Assembly: GCF_004348725.1 (NCBI RefSeq)
Contig: NZ_SMKR01000004.1
Span: 1 to 64,000 of the forward strand
Origin: Kribbella turkmenica
GTDB taxonomy: Bacteria > Actinomycetota > Actinomycetes > Propionibacteriales > Kribbellaceae
DNA length: 64,000 nt
Direction: 5' to 3'
In this document: positions 50,870 to 59,108 of the stretch, piece by piece
Position numbering within the stretch: position 1 is the stretch's first letter
Layout: each line of letters opens with the position of its first letter
Position numbers and translations under genes: made by a program
Notes under the pieces: generated by a model
What the model saw: the letters and a program-made list of their open reading frames with translations, nothing else
Told to the model about the DNA's origin: nothing
The model's database searches: none

Positions 50870-51223
50870 ATGCGCACTTTCGACCTGAGCACCGGCGACG
50901 ACCAGTTCGTGAAGGACATCCGGGTGGTCCGCTGGGAGCAGTACGCGCTGGAGCGGGACCTCCCGTTCCAGGCGATGTGGTACTCCGTCCCGCCGGGTTC
51001 GGAGAGCCCGCTCGACCAGCACCCCGAGCTCGAGTTGTCGGTGGTCGTCGCCGGCACCGCGCACATCCTGGCCGGCGGCCGGGAGTACGAGGTCCCGCAG
51101 GGTGACGCGTTCCTGCTCAGCAGCACCGAGCAGCATGTCGTCCAGAACCGCTCGGCCGACGTACCGCTGACCGTGTTCAGCGCGTACTGGATGCCGCTGG
51201 CCGAGGCGGCCGACCATGACTGA
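50870..51223 (+). CDS. Stand-alone zinc-type cupin, N-N bond-forming component of a hydrazine synthetase
   Basis: A 117-residue single cupin domain with a strong GGAGGG site (50855-50860). Cupin motif 1 spans G43 to G62 and gives His51, Glu53 and Glu55. Motif 2 spans P76 to N93 and gives His89. In the known family (Spb40, Tri28, PyrN) a zinc-binding cupin is fused to a MetRS-like domain. There the cupin rearranges an aminoacyl ester of N6-hydroxylysine into an N-N bonded product. Here it is a separate gene overlapping the MetRS-like gene by 8 bp. A generic sugar-binding cupin is the alternative, but the context makes it unlikely. Confidence 0.82.
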   Translation: MRTFDLSTGDDQFVKDIRVVRWEQYALERDLPFQAMWYSVPPGSESPLDQHPELELSVVVAGTAHILAGGREYEVPQGDAFLLSSTEQHVVQNRSADVPLTVFSAYWMPLAEAADHD

Positions 51224-52568
51224 TCCGGTCACCGTCCTCACGTTCCCGCAGCCGACCATCAACGGGCCGCTGCACGTCGGTCACCTGTCCGGCCCGTACG
51301 TGGCCGCCGACATCGCCGCCCGGGCCGCGCGCGCCCGCGGGGAGCGCGTCGTGGTCACCACCGGCCTGGACGTCCACCAGAACTACGTGCTCACCCGCGC
51401 CGAGCACGAAGGGATCGAGGTCGGCGTGATGACGGCCGACTTCCGGGACGACATCAAGGACACCTACGACCTGGCCAGGATTGGCTTCGACTACTTCACC
51501 GACCCGCTCGGCGAGGTGCACACGCCGATCATCCGGGAGCTGATGAACCACCTCGTGACCAGCGGCGCGACCCCGCTGCGCGAGGTGACCCTGTACGCCT
51601 GCGCCGACTGCGGCCGGACCCTGCACGAGTCCTACCTCAGCGGCCTCTGCGGCGAATGCAAGGCTCCCGCGGCGGGCGGTGCCTGCGAGCAGTGCGGCAG
51701 CTTCACCCAGGTCGACACCATGGTCGATCCGGTCTGCGGCCGCTGCGGCGGCGAACCCCGCCCGTTCACGGCGGCGGTGCCCGTGCTGCGGATGGAGGAC
51801 CACCGCGAAGCGCTCGTCGAGACGTGGTTGCGGGCCGACCTGCCGCCGGCCGTCCGGGATCTGATCGACCGCACGCTGGCGGCCGGACTGCCGGAGATCG
51901 CCCTGGCCTACCCGACCAACTGGGGTATCGAGGGCGACGGCCCGCTGGCCGGTCTGCGGATCGGCCCGTACACCGAGATCGCACTCTCCGACCTGTACGG
52001 CGTCGCCCGGGCCGTCGACCCCGGTGCCGCCGACGTGACCGGCTACCTGGCCGCACTCGACCAGGTGGACCACCTGTGGCACTTCCTCGGCCTCGACAAC
52101 GCGTTCTGGTACGCGATCTACTGGCCCGCGGTCTGGTCGGCGGCCGGTGTCGCCCGCCTTCCCCTGGCCGGGCTCGTGGTCAACGAGTTCTACACATTCG
52201 ACGGTGAGAAATTCTCGACCAGCCGCAGTCACGGAATCTCCGCGACCGAATTGCTGCGCACCGCCGATCCCTCAATCGTTCGTTTGTTTCTGGCCTGGGA
52301 CCGGCCGGACCGGTACCGCAGTAATTTCACCTTCAATTCTTTTCGCGCGTTCGCGGAGCGGGTCGAGCCCCTGCTGGCCGGGACCCATCAGGTCACCGAG
52401 CCGCTCGACCCGGCGCTGGCGGCGATCGAGCGGTCCCGGGGTGAGAGCGCGCTCCGGCCGGACGGGTTCGACCTGCCGCTGGCGGCCCGGAGCCTGCTGA
52501 CCCTGCTGGCCGGCGGCGTCGAGGACACCGGCTCGCTGCGGGCCGCGCTGACCGGGCAAGGCGGGTAG
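51216..52568 (+). CDS. Methionyl-tRNA synthetase-like amino acid-activating enzyme
   Basis: A 450-residue class I synthetase-like protein. The adenylation motifs are intact: HVGH at 20-23 and KFSTS at 332-336. Four CxxC pairs (129/132, 145/148, 157/160, 174/177) form the MetRS double zinc-knuckle insert. The anticodon-binding part is short, so it is not a housekeeping MetRS. In hydrazine synthetases this domain adenylates an amino acid (glycine in triacsin/s56-p1, glutamate in pyrazole C-nucleosides) and transfers it to the hydroxylamine oxygen of N6-hydroxylysine. Substrate here is open. It is normally the C-terminal half of a cupin fusion; here it is split off. Confidence 0.87.
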   Translation: MTDPVTVLTFPQPTINGPLHVGHLSGPYVAADIAARAARARGERVVVTTGLDVHQNYVLTRAEHEGIEVGVMTADFRDDIKDTYDLARIGFDYFTDPLGEVHTPIIRELMNHLVTSGATPLREVTLYACADCGRTLHESYLSGLCGECKAPAAGGACEQCGSFTQVDTMVDPVCGRCGGEPRPFTAAVPVLRMEDHREALVETWLRADLPPAVRDLIDRTLAAGLPEIALAYPTNWGIEGDGPLAGLRIGPYTEIALSDLYGVARAVDPGAADVTGYLAALDQVDHLWHFLGLDNAFWYAIYWPAVWSAAGVARLPLAGLVVNEFYTFDGEKFSTSRSHGISATELLRTADPSIVRLFLAWDRPDRYRSNFTFNSFRAFAERVEPLLAGTHQVTEPLDPALAAIERSRGESALRPDGFDLPLAARSLLTLLAGGVEDTGSLRAALTGQGG

Positions 52569-52572
52569 AGCG

Positions 52573-54927
52573 ATGCGAGTCTGCGTGATCGGGGCCGGCA
52601 TCGCCGGCACGCTGCTCGCCTGGCGGCTGAGCGACCACGTCGAGGTCGACCTGGTGACCGGACCGGTCCGCCTTGACGCGACCGCGGTGTCCGGCGGCGG
52701 CGTCCGGGGGTTCGAGACGCATCCGGTGCAGCGCCGGCTGGCGATCGAGAGCCTGACCGAGCTGTTCGAGACTCTCCAGGAGCCGGCCGGCTACACCGAG
52801 ACCGGCTGCACCTACCTCCTGTCGTCGTACGCAGGACTCGAACGGGCGGTCGCCGAGGTCGAGGACGCGCACCCGGGCTCGACGGAGATCCTCGACCGCG
52901 ACCAGCTGCACCGCCGGGGCTGGCACGGCCTGCCCGACGGGACGGTCGGCGTGTGCGAGAAGCGGGCCGGCTTCATCCGGCCGGACCAGCTACGGACGGC
53001 GGTGCTCCGGCGGCTCGGGGCAGGCCCTAGGAGCCAGGTGCTCGGCGGACCGGTCCATGGGCTCGTCCCGCACCCGGACGGCTCGGTCAGCTGTCGCCTT
53101 CCGGGCGGGAGCCACCGGTACGACGCCGTCGTGGTCGCGGCCGGCCCGTGGACACCTGGGCTGCTCAGCGGCAGCGCACTGCCGGCCGAGCCGTACCGGA
53201 CCAAGTCGATCCAGATCGCCGTCTACGCCGTGGACGGCGCCCTCCCGACCATGTTCGTGGACGAGACCAGCGACCTGTTCGGGCGGCCCACGGCCGACGG
53301 CCGGTTGCTGCTCGGCGTCGACACGCACCACTGGTCCGTTCCACCGGGCAGCAGCACCCCGATCCCGGATCTGGCCGCTCGGGCCGTCCGGATCGCCGGC
53401 GAGCGACTGCCCCACCTCAAGCTGTCGGCGCCCGACCACCTGGTCAGCCACGCCGACTGTTACGCCGATCCGCCGGTACTGACCCTCTGGTCGGTGCTCG
53501 GCAGCACACATCGGCTCTTCACCTTCACCGGTGGGTCCGGCGGCAGCGTGAAAACCGCGCTGGCCGCAAGCCGGGCCGCAGCGAGCGATCTGCTCACCGG
53601 CGGTGAGACGCGCACCACCACTTCGCGGACGGAGAAACAGCGCATGACCATCACGGAACCAGGCAAGCAGCGAACGACGCCCCGCTACCACACGATCGGT
53701 ATCGGGGCCGGGCCCTCCAACCTGTCGCTGGCCGCCCTCTACAAGAACGTCACCACCGAGAAGCTGGCCCTGTTCGACGCCCGCCCGGGCGCCGGCTGGC
53801 ACACTCCGCTGCTCTACCCGGGCGTCCGGATGCAGACCGGCTGGATGAAGGACCTGGTCTCGCTGGTCGACCCCCGGCACGAGCTGACGTTCCTGAACTA
53901 CCTGGTCACCTCCGGGCGGCTGTACGCGCTGATCAACTCCCAGTTCGACTCGCTCCCCCGGATCGAGTACGAGCGCTACCTGGCCTGGGCCACCGAGCGG
54001 CTCGGCGTGGTGAACTTCAGCTCGCGGGTGGAGTCGATCTCGATCACCGACGACGGGTTCGAGGTCACCGTCGACGGTGAGCCGGCCGCGGTCTCGGAGC
54101 ACCTGGTGCTCGGGCTCGGTACCCGCCCGGTCCGCCCGGCGTACCTGCACGGGCTGCCCGAGGAGCGGGCGTTCATCGCCGACGAACTGGGCGCCCGGAT
54201 GCCGGCGCTGGATCACAACGCGCCGACCGCGGTCGTCGGTGGCGGCCAGACCGGTCTCGAGTGCATCCTGCGGCTGCTCGGGTCGGGCTTCACCGACATC
54301 CGCTGGCTCGGCCGGAACCAGTGGTTCCGCAGCATCGACGACTCGCCGATGGCCAACGAGCTCTACCGGCCGTCGCACATCGAGTTCCTGCAGGGGCTGA
54401 ACCGCAGCAAACGCCGGGAGATGATCGACGACTCCCGCTACAGCGGCGACGCCATCACCCCGGGCGGCCTGCGGGCGCTCTACCAGTCGAACTACGACGG
54501 CCTGCTGACGCTCGGCCGCTTCCCGGTCACCCTGCTGCCCGGCCGCGACGTCCGCTCGTCCACACCGTTGCCGGACGGCGACATCCGGCTCTGCTGCACG
54601 ACGTCCACCACGCCGGAGGAGCACGACGTCCGCCAGGTCGTCGTCGCCGGCGGCCGGGAGCACGTCGAGGCACCGTTCGACGACGAGCTGCGGGAGCGAA
54701 TCGAGTTCGACGACGACGGGCAACTGCTGGTCGAGCCGGACTACTCGGTGCGCTGGAAGGGCATGAACGGTCACCGGATCTACACGTTCAACGCCAGCCG
54801 GTACAGCCACGGCCTGACCAACGCGGGCCTGACACAACTGCCGGTCCGGGCCGCGATCGTGCTGAACTCCATGTTCGACCGCGAGATCTACCCGATCTCC
54901 GACGAACTCTGCGCGGTGCAGTGGTGA
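52573..54927 (+). CDS. Fusion of DAO-type flavin oxidase and L-lysine N6-hydroxylase
   Basis: A single 784-residue frame. Residues 1-342 are a D-amino-acid-oxidase/glycine-oxidase-like flavoprotein (FAD motif GAGIAG at 7-12; 'RAGFIRPDQL'; 'FTGGSGGSVKTAL' at the end). A polar linker of about 28 residues follows. Residues 371-784 are an N-hydroxylating monooxygenase of the lysine/ornithine class, with FAD motif GIGAGPSN (376-383), NADPH motif GGGQTG (556-561) and C-terminal 'YTFNASRYSHGLTNAGL'. In triacsin-type pathways these are separate enzymes: the hydroxylase starts and the oxidase ends hydrazino-acid synthesis. An internal ATG at 53644 could also make free hydroxylase. Confidence 0.87.
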   Translation: MRVCVIGAGIAGTLLAWRLSDHVEVDLVTGPVRLDATAVSGGGVRGFETHPVQRRLAIESLTELFETLQEPAGYTETGCTYLLSSYAGLERAVAEVEDAHPGSTEILDRDQLHRRGWHGLPDGTVGVCEKRAGFIRPDQLRTAVLRRLGAGPRSQVLGGPVHGLVPHPDGSVSCRLPGGSHRYDAVVVAAGPWTPGLLSGSALPAEPYRTKSIQIAVYAVDGALPTMFVDETSDLFGRPTADGRLLLGVDTHHWSVPPGSSTPIPDLAARAVRIAGERLPHLKLSAPDHLVSHADCYADPPVLTLWSVLGSTHRLFTFTGGSGGSVKTALAASRAAASDLLTGGETRTTTSRTEKQRMTITEPGKQRTTPRYHTIGIGAGPSNLSLAALYKNVTTEKLALFDARPGAGWHTPLLYPGVRMQTGWMKDLVSLVDPRHELTFLNYLVTSGRLYALINSQFDSLPRIEYERYLAWATERLGVVNFSSRVESISITDDGFEVTVDGEPAAVSEHLVLGLGTRPVRPAYLHGLPEERAFIADELGARMPALDHNAPTAVVGGGQTGLECILRLLGSGFTDIRWLGRNQWFRSIDDSPMANELYRPSHIEFLQGLNRSKRREMIDDSRYSGDAITPGGLRALYQSNYDGLLTLGRFPVTLLPGRDVRSSTPLPDGDIRLCCTTSTTPEEHDVRQVVVAGGREHVEAPFDDELRERIEFDDDGQLLVEPDYSVRWKGMNGHRIYTFNASRYSHGLTNAGLTQLPVRAAIVLNSMFDREIYPISDELCAVQW
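53631..53646 (+). promoter_or_regulatory. Possible internal ribosome site and start for the hydroxylase half
   Basis: GGAG at 53631-53634 stands 9 bp before an in-frame ATG at 53644, exactly in the linker between the two flavoprotein domains. It looks like the relic of a separate gene start and might still give a free hydroxylase beside the fusion. Confidence 0.45.
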
Positions 54928-55298
54928 CCGCGGCGGTCCCGGAACCCTTGGTCCCCGACGTCGACGGGGTGTGGTTCCGGCTCGAGGTCGACGACCCGGC
55001 GGCGGGTGCCCCGTACGGGCAGTACCACCGCGAGGACGATGTGGTCTGGGCGGAGTTCTACGCCGGCGGCGGCCTGCGCAGCGGCCGGCTGGTCGGGCAC
55101 CTGCGGACGGACGGGACGTTCGACGCGGCGTACTGCCTGCTCGGCGCCGGCGGTGAGCTGGTCATCGGCGAGTGCCACAGCGTCCCGGAGTTCGATGCTC
55201 AGGGCAACATCTTGATCACCGACCACTTCCGTCGCAGCGACGGCACCACCGGGGCGAGCCGGATCCGGCAGATCCCCGCACCCGTCAGGGAGGCATGA
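54924..55298 (+). CDS. Small beta-rich protein, unknown role in the hydrazine operon
   Basis: A 124-residue protein from a GTG overlapping the previous stop by 4 bp. The pattern of short strands (GQYHREDDVVWAEFYAGGGLRSGRLVGHLR, LVIGECHSVPEFDAQGNILITDHF) resembles a family of small proteins often labelled 'n-acetylglutamate synthase' without evidence. No active-site motif is apparent. Translational coupling to the fused flavoenzyme and position before the first ATP-grasp gene point to a role in the pathway, perhaps binding or cyclising an intermediate. That is inference only. Confidence 0.7.
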   Translation: MTAAVPEPLVPDVDGVWFRLEVDDPAAGAPYGQYHREDDVVWAEFYAGGGLRSGRLVGHLRTDGTFDAAYCLLGAGGELVIGECHSVPEFDAQGNILITDHFRRSDGTTGASRIRQIPAPVREA

Positions 55299-55299
55299 G

Positions 55300-56556
55300 A
55301 TGACCGACAGACCTCACCTGCTGGTGGTCGCCACCGGCATGCGGCTGTTCCGCGAGTACATCCTGCGGTCGATCGCACCGCGGTACCGGATCCACATGTT
55401 CCTGCACGCCGAACCGACCTGGGAGAAGGACTACATCGAGGGCTGGACCGTGCTCGAGTCCACCCTCGACGCCGACACCCTGGTCGCGGCCGCGAACGAG
55501 TTGCACGATCGGGAGGCGATCGACGGCGTGCTGTGCTGGGACGAGGCCCGGATCCTGCAGACCGCCCACGTCGCCGCGGCGCTCGGCCTGCCGGGCGGTG
55601 ACGTCGCGATGGTGAACCGCTGCCGCGACAAGCACCTCACCCGGACGGCGCTCGCCGAGCACGGCGTCCCGCAACCGGTGTCGGTCCTCGTGGACACCGT
55701 CGAGGACGCGCTCGCCGTGGACGTCGGCTACCCGCGGATCCTCAAGCCGCGGGCCCTGGCCGCGAGCCTCGGCGTGGTGAAGGTGAACTCGCCGGCCGAA
55801 CTCCGCGAGCACTGGGCGTTCGCGCACGACACGACCGTGCCGGAGGCGCCGCACTACGACGTCAAGGTGCTGGTCGAGGAGTTCGCCGACGGTTACGAGA
55901 TCAGCATCGACGCAGCCGTGTTCCAGGGCCAGGTGACGCCGTTCTGCCTGGCCCGCAAGGAGATCGGCTACCCGCCGTACGCCGAGGAGGTCGGCCACTT
56001 CGTCGACGCGGCGGACCCGCTGCTCGTCGACGACCAGCTGATGCAGGTGCTGGTCGACGCGCACAAGGCGATCGCGTTCACCGACGGTGTCACCCACACC
56101 GAGATCATGATGACGGCCGACGGCCCGAAGGTGATCGAGATCAACGCGCGGATCGGCGGCGACCTGATCCCCTACCTCGGCCTGCAGGCGACCGGGGTCG
56201 ACCCGGGCCTGGCCGCGGCCGCGGTGGCCTGCGGGCGGGCACCGGAACTCGTCCCGGACCGCACGATGGTCGGTGGGGTCCGGTTCTTCTACGTGGAAGA
56301 GAACGACACCGTCCTGGACGAGGTCGCCTTCGACGCGGACGGCCTGCCGGGCTCGATCGACCTGCTGGTCCCGCTGATGGCGGCCGGTCAGACGACCAGC
56401 CCGCCGCCGGACGGGACGCTGTGGGGCCGGATCGCCTACGCGACCGCGGTCGCGACCACGATCGAGGAGTGCCGGGCCGGGCTGGACGCCGCCGGGAAGG
56501 CGCTGCGCTGGTCGGGCAAGGTCAAGGCGAAGGAACCCGAGGAGGCGGCCGGATGA
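55300..56556 (+). CDS. ATP-grasp carboxylate-amine ligase (first)
   Basis: A 418-residue ATP-grasp enzyme with an AGGGAGG site. Recognisable steps are 'VNRCRDKHLTRTALAEHGVPQP' (106-126), the ATP-binding 'RILKPRALAASLG' (146-158), 'VEEFADGYEISIDA' (192-205) and the Mg/catalytic 'EINARIGGD' (280-288). It belongs with the L-amino-acid alpha-ligase/BacD-like group that forms amide bonds through acyl phosphates. It probably couples the hydrazino acid to an amino acid. Its ATGA end overlaps the MFS gene. Confidence 0.87.
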   Translation: MTDRPHLLVVATGMRLFREYILRSIAPRYRIHMFLHAEPTWEKDYIEGWTVLESTLDADTLVAAANELHDREAIDGVLCWDEARILQTAHVAAALGLPGGDVAMVNRCRDKHLTRTALAEHGVPQPVSVLVDTVEDALAVDVGYPRILKPRALAASLGVVKVNSPAELREHWAFAHDTTVPEAPHYDVKVLVEEFADGYEISIDAAVFQGQVTPFCLARKEIGYPPYAEEVGHFVDAADPLLVDDQLMQVLVDAHKAIAFTDGVTHTEIMMTADGPKVIEINARIGGDLIPYLGLQATGVDPGLAAAAVACGRAPELVPDRTMVGGVRFFYVEENDTVLDEVAFDADGLPGSIDLLVPLMAAGQTTSPPPDGTLWGRIAYATAVATTIEECRAGLDAAGKALRWSGKVKAKEPEEAAG

Positions 56557-57824
56557 CGTCCACCGACGAGAGCACCGGTGTCTGGGCGACCATCCGGGAG
56601 GCCCCGGTACCGGTGAAGGCGCTGCTGGTCGGCGTCTTCGTGAACAAGCTCGGCTGGTTCCTGCAGGTCTACCTGGTGTTGTTCCTGACCACCTCGAAGG
56701 GCTTCACCCCGGTCCAGGCCGGGACGGCGCTCGGCGTGTACGGCGCCGGATCGGTGGTCGGCCTGATCATCGGCGGATCGCTGTCGGACAAGGTCGGCCC
56801 GCGGGCCGCGGTGATGATCAGCATGTTCGGCATGGCCGGATTCGTGCTGGCGATCGCCTACGTGCCGAGCTACGCGGCCGTGGTCACCGTGGTCGCCCTG
56901 GCCGGGGCGGTCGGGCAGTTCTACCGCCCGGCCTCGGCCGCGTTGCTGACCGAACTGACCCCGAAGAACCGCCAGGTGATGATTTTCGCGGTCTACCGGC
57001 TGGCGATGAACCTCGGGACGACCGCGGCACCGCTGATCGGTGCAGCTTTGGTCGCGGTGTCGTGGAACCTGCTGTTCATCGGCGAGGCGATCGCGGCCCT
57101 GGCGTACGCCCTGGTCGCGATCGTCGCCCTGCCGAAGCGGGCCCCACGCACCGCGCAGGACACGACCGCGGACGAACCCGAGCAGGCGGGCGGCGGCTAC
57201 GTCGCGGTCCTGCGGGACTACAAGTACGTGCTGTTCCTGCTCTGCATGTTCATCAACGCGGCGATCTACATGCAGTACCTGGCCGTGCTGCCGCTGCACA
57301 TGAAGGCCGACGGGTTGTCGACCTGGTGGTTCAGCGCGGTGGTCGCACTCAACGGCTTCATCGTCATCACCTGCGAGCTGCTGGTGACGAAGGTGGTGCA
57401 GAACTGGCCGGCCCGGCTCGTCGCGATGACCGGGTTCGTGCTGCTCGGCGGCGGGCTCGCGTTCTACGCGCTGCCGGGCGGGGTGGCGATCTTCGTGATC
57501 GGCACGCTGCTGTGGACGCTGGCCGAGATCATCGGCGGGCCGACGATGTTCGCCTACCCGGGAATGGCCGCGCCGAAGCGGCTCCTCGGCCGGTACGTCG
57601 GTTCCGCGCACGCGATGTTCGGACTCGGCTCCGCGCTCGGTCCGTTCCTCGGTGTCTGGGTGTGGAACGCGTCCGGCACCCAGGTCTGGGTGTGGTGCGG
57701 GCTGGCCGGCGCGATCGGCGTCGTCCTCGCGTACTTCGGGATGTCGCCCACAGCCTCCACCGAGGAGACCACCGCCCCCGACATCACCCCGGCCGCCGAG
57801 CCGTTGCCGAGCGAGAGCTCGTAG
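56553..57824 (+). CDS. MFS transporter, likely product exporter
   Basis: A 423-residue major-facilitator protein with about 12 membrane helices. The first begins 'VKALLVGVFVNKLGWFLQVYLVLFL' and the A-motif-like 'GGSLSDKVGPRAAVM' lies between helices 2 and 3. The ATG at 56553 overlaps the upstream ATP-grasp stop (ATGA). DHA1-type MFS proteins within small natural-product operons usually export the product and protect the host. It is flanked by the two ligase genes. Confidence 0.88.
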   Translation: MTSTDESTGVWATIREAPVPVKALLVGVFVNKLGWFLQVYLVLFLTTSKGFTPVQAGTALGVYGAGSVVGLIIGGSLSDKVGPRAAVMISMFGMAGFVLAIAYVPSYAAVVTVVALAGAVGQFYRPASAALLTELTPKNRQVMIFAVYRLAMNLGTTAAPLIGAALVAVSWNLLFIGEAIAALAYALVAIVALPKRAPRTAQDTTADEPEQAGGGYVAVLRDYKYVLFLLCMFINAAIYMQYLAVLPLHMKADGLSTWWFSAVVALNGFIVITCELLVTKVVQNWPARLVAMTGFVLLGGGLAFYALPGGVAIFVIGTLLWTLAEIIGGPTMFAYPGMAAPKRLLGRYVGSAHAMFGLGSALGPFLGVWVWNASGTQVWVWCGLAGAIGVVLAYFGMSPTASTEETTAPDITPAAEPLPSESS

Positions 57825-57833
57825 GAGGACGAG

Positions 57834-59072
57834 ATGAGTGACTACACGATCATCGTGGACCCGCTGTCCACGGGACAGGAATACCCGGCCGCGTTCCGCG
57901 AGGCCGGCCGGCTGCCGGTCGCCGTCCTGAGCGGTGCCGAGCCGCCACCGGCGTACACCGCCAGCTGGCACCCGGACGACTTCGAGCACGTGCACTACTT
58001 CACCGGCGACGTCCAGGCGCTCGCCGAGGAACTGCGGCAGTACGAGCCGGAGTACCTGGTGCCCGGCGCCGAGAGTGGCGTCGAGCTGTGCGACCAGCTG
58101 ATCGAGCTCCTCGCGCCCGGGACCGGGAACGTACCGGAGCTCGCCGCGGCCCGCCGGGACAAGTGGGAGATGGCGCAGGCGCTGGCGGCCGCCGGAGTGC
58201 CGCGGTTGCGGCAGTTCCGGACCGCCGACCCGGCCGAGGCGCAGATGTGGCTCAAGGAGAACGATCTGCTCGGCCGGCGGCTGGTGATCAAGCCGCCGAA
58301 GAGCGCCGCCGGTGACGAGGTGTATGTCGTCTTCTCCGGCGGCGACTGGCGGGAGCGATTCGACCGGGTGCTCGGCCGGACCAACAAGATGGGGCTGACC
58401 AACGACGCCGTGCTGATCCAGGAGTACGCCGAGGGCACGGAGTATCTGGTCGACACCTACAGCGTGGACGGGAAGCACGCGCTGGTCGACGTCTGCCGCT
58501 ACACGAAGGTCGGTCGCGGCGACAAGATCGGCATCTACCGGCGGATCGACTTCCTCGCCGAGGACGACCCGGAGGTGCAGGCCCTCTGGCCGTACACCCG
58601 GCAGGTCCTCGACGCGGTCGGCATCCGGATCGGCTGCGGCCACGTCGAGGTGATGATGACGGCGGACGGCCCGCGGCTGATCGAGGTCGCGGCCCGGCCG
58701 GCCGGCGGCGGTCACCAGATGGTCAGCGAGCTGGCCACCGGCGACAACCACATCAAGCGGACGGTCGCCCACCGGGTCCGCGGCGAGGTCCGGGACGGGT
58801 TCGACCTGGTCCAGCACCTGCGCGGCGTCTTCGTGATCGCTCCGGCCGAGGGCTACTTCCGCAACCGGGAGGTCTTCGACGGCATCGACGAGCTGAAGTC
58901 GTTCCACTGGATGAAGGTCCTGTACGACGAGGACGCCGTCGTCCCGGAGACCGTCGACCTGTTCACCTGTCTGGCCTGGGTCATCCTGATCCACAGCGAC
59001 CCGGCCACGCTCGACGCCGACTACCACCGCGTACTGGAGATGGAGGCCGGCATCGTCATCGAGACCCCCTGA
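57834..59072 (+). CDS. ATP-grasp carboxylate-amine ligase (second)
   Basis: A 412-residue ATP-grasp enzyme distinct from the first. An AGGAGG site (57823-57828) overlaps the MFS stop. Motifs are 'ARRDKWEMAQALAAAGVPRL' (106-125), 'LVIKPPKSAAGDEVYVV' (150-166), 'VLIQEYAEGTEYLVD' (193-207) and 'IEVAARPAGGGHQM' (283-296). In the last, the usual Asn after Glu284 is Ala286, a variant seen in some actinobacterial ATP-grasp proteins. It may add a second amino acid or use another acyl donor. Last gene of the operon, followed by a strong terminator. Confidence 0.86.
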   Translation: MSDYTIIVDPLSTGQEYPAAFREAGRLPVAVLSGAEPPPAYTASWHPDDFEHVHYFTGDVQALAEELRQYEPEYLVPGAESGVELCDQLIELLAPGTGNVPELAAARRDKWEMAQALAAAGVPRLRQFRTADPAEAQMWLKENDLLGRRLVIKPPKSAAGDEVYVVFSGGDWRERFDRVLGRTNKMGLTNDAVLIQEYAEGTEYLVDTYSVDGKHALVDVCRYTKVGRGDKIGIYRRIDFLAEDDPEVQALWPYTRQVLDAVGIRIGCGHVEVMMTADGPRLIEVAARPAGGGHQMVSELATGDNHIKRTVAHRVRGEVRDGFDLVQHLRGVFVIAPAEGYFRNREVFDGIDELKSFHWMKVLYDEDAVVPETVDLFTCLAWVILIHSDPATLDADYHRVLEMEAGIVIETP

Positions 59073-59108
59073 CGCCATCGGAGTCAGCTGGAAGGGACCC
59101 CCTGCCCG

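Noticed and set aside
51216-52568. Housekeeping methionyl-tRNA synthetase
   Set aside because: Only 450 residues with a reduced C-terminal domain, overlapping a cupin gene and embedded in a biosynthetic operon.
53600-53650. Artificial fusion through a sequencing error
   Set aside because: The frame stays open with normal codon use through a polar linker, and both domains are complete. Still listed as a check, because an internal start exists.
52573-54927. Hydroxylase as part of a hydroxamate siderophore pathway
   Set aside because: No acyl-CoA transferase, IucA/IucC-type synthetase, NRPS or iron-siderophore importer is present, while the cupin and MetRS-like genes match hydrazine synthetases.
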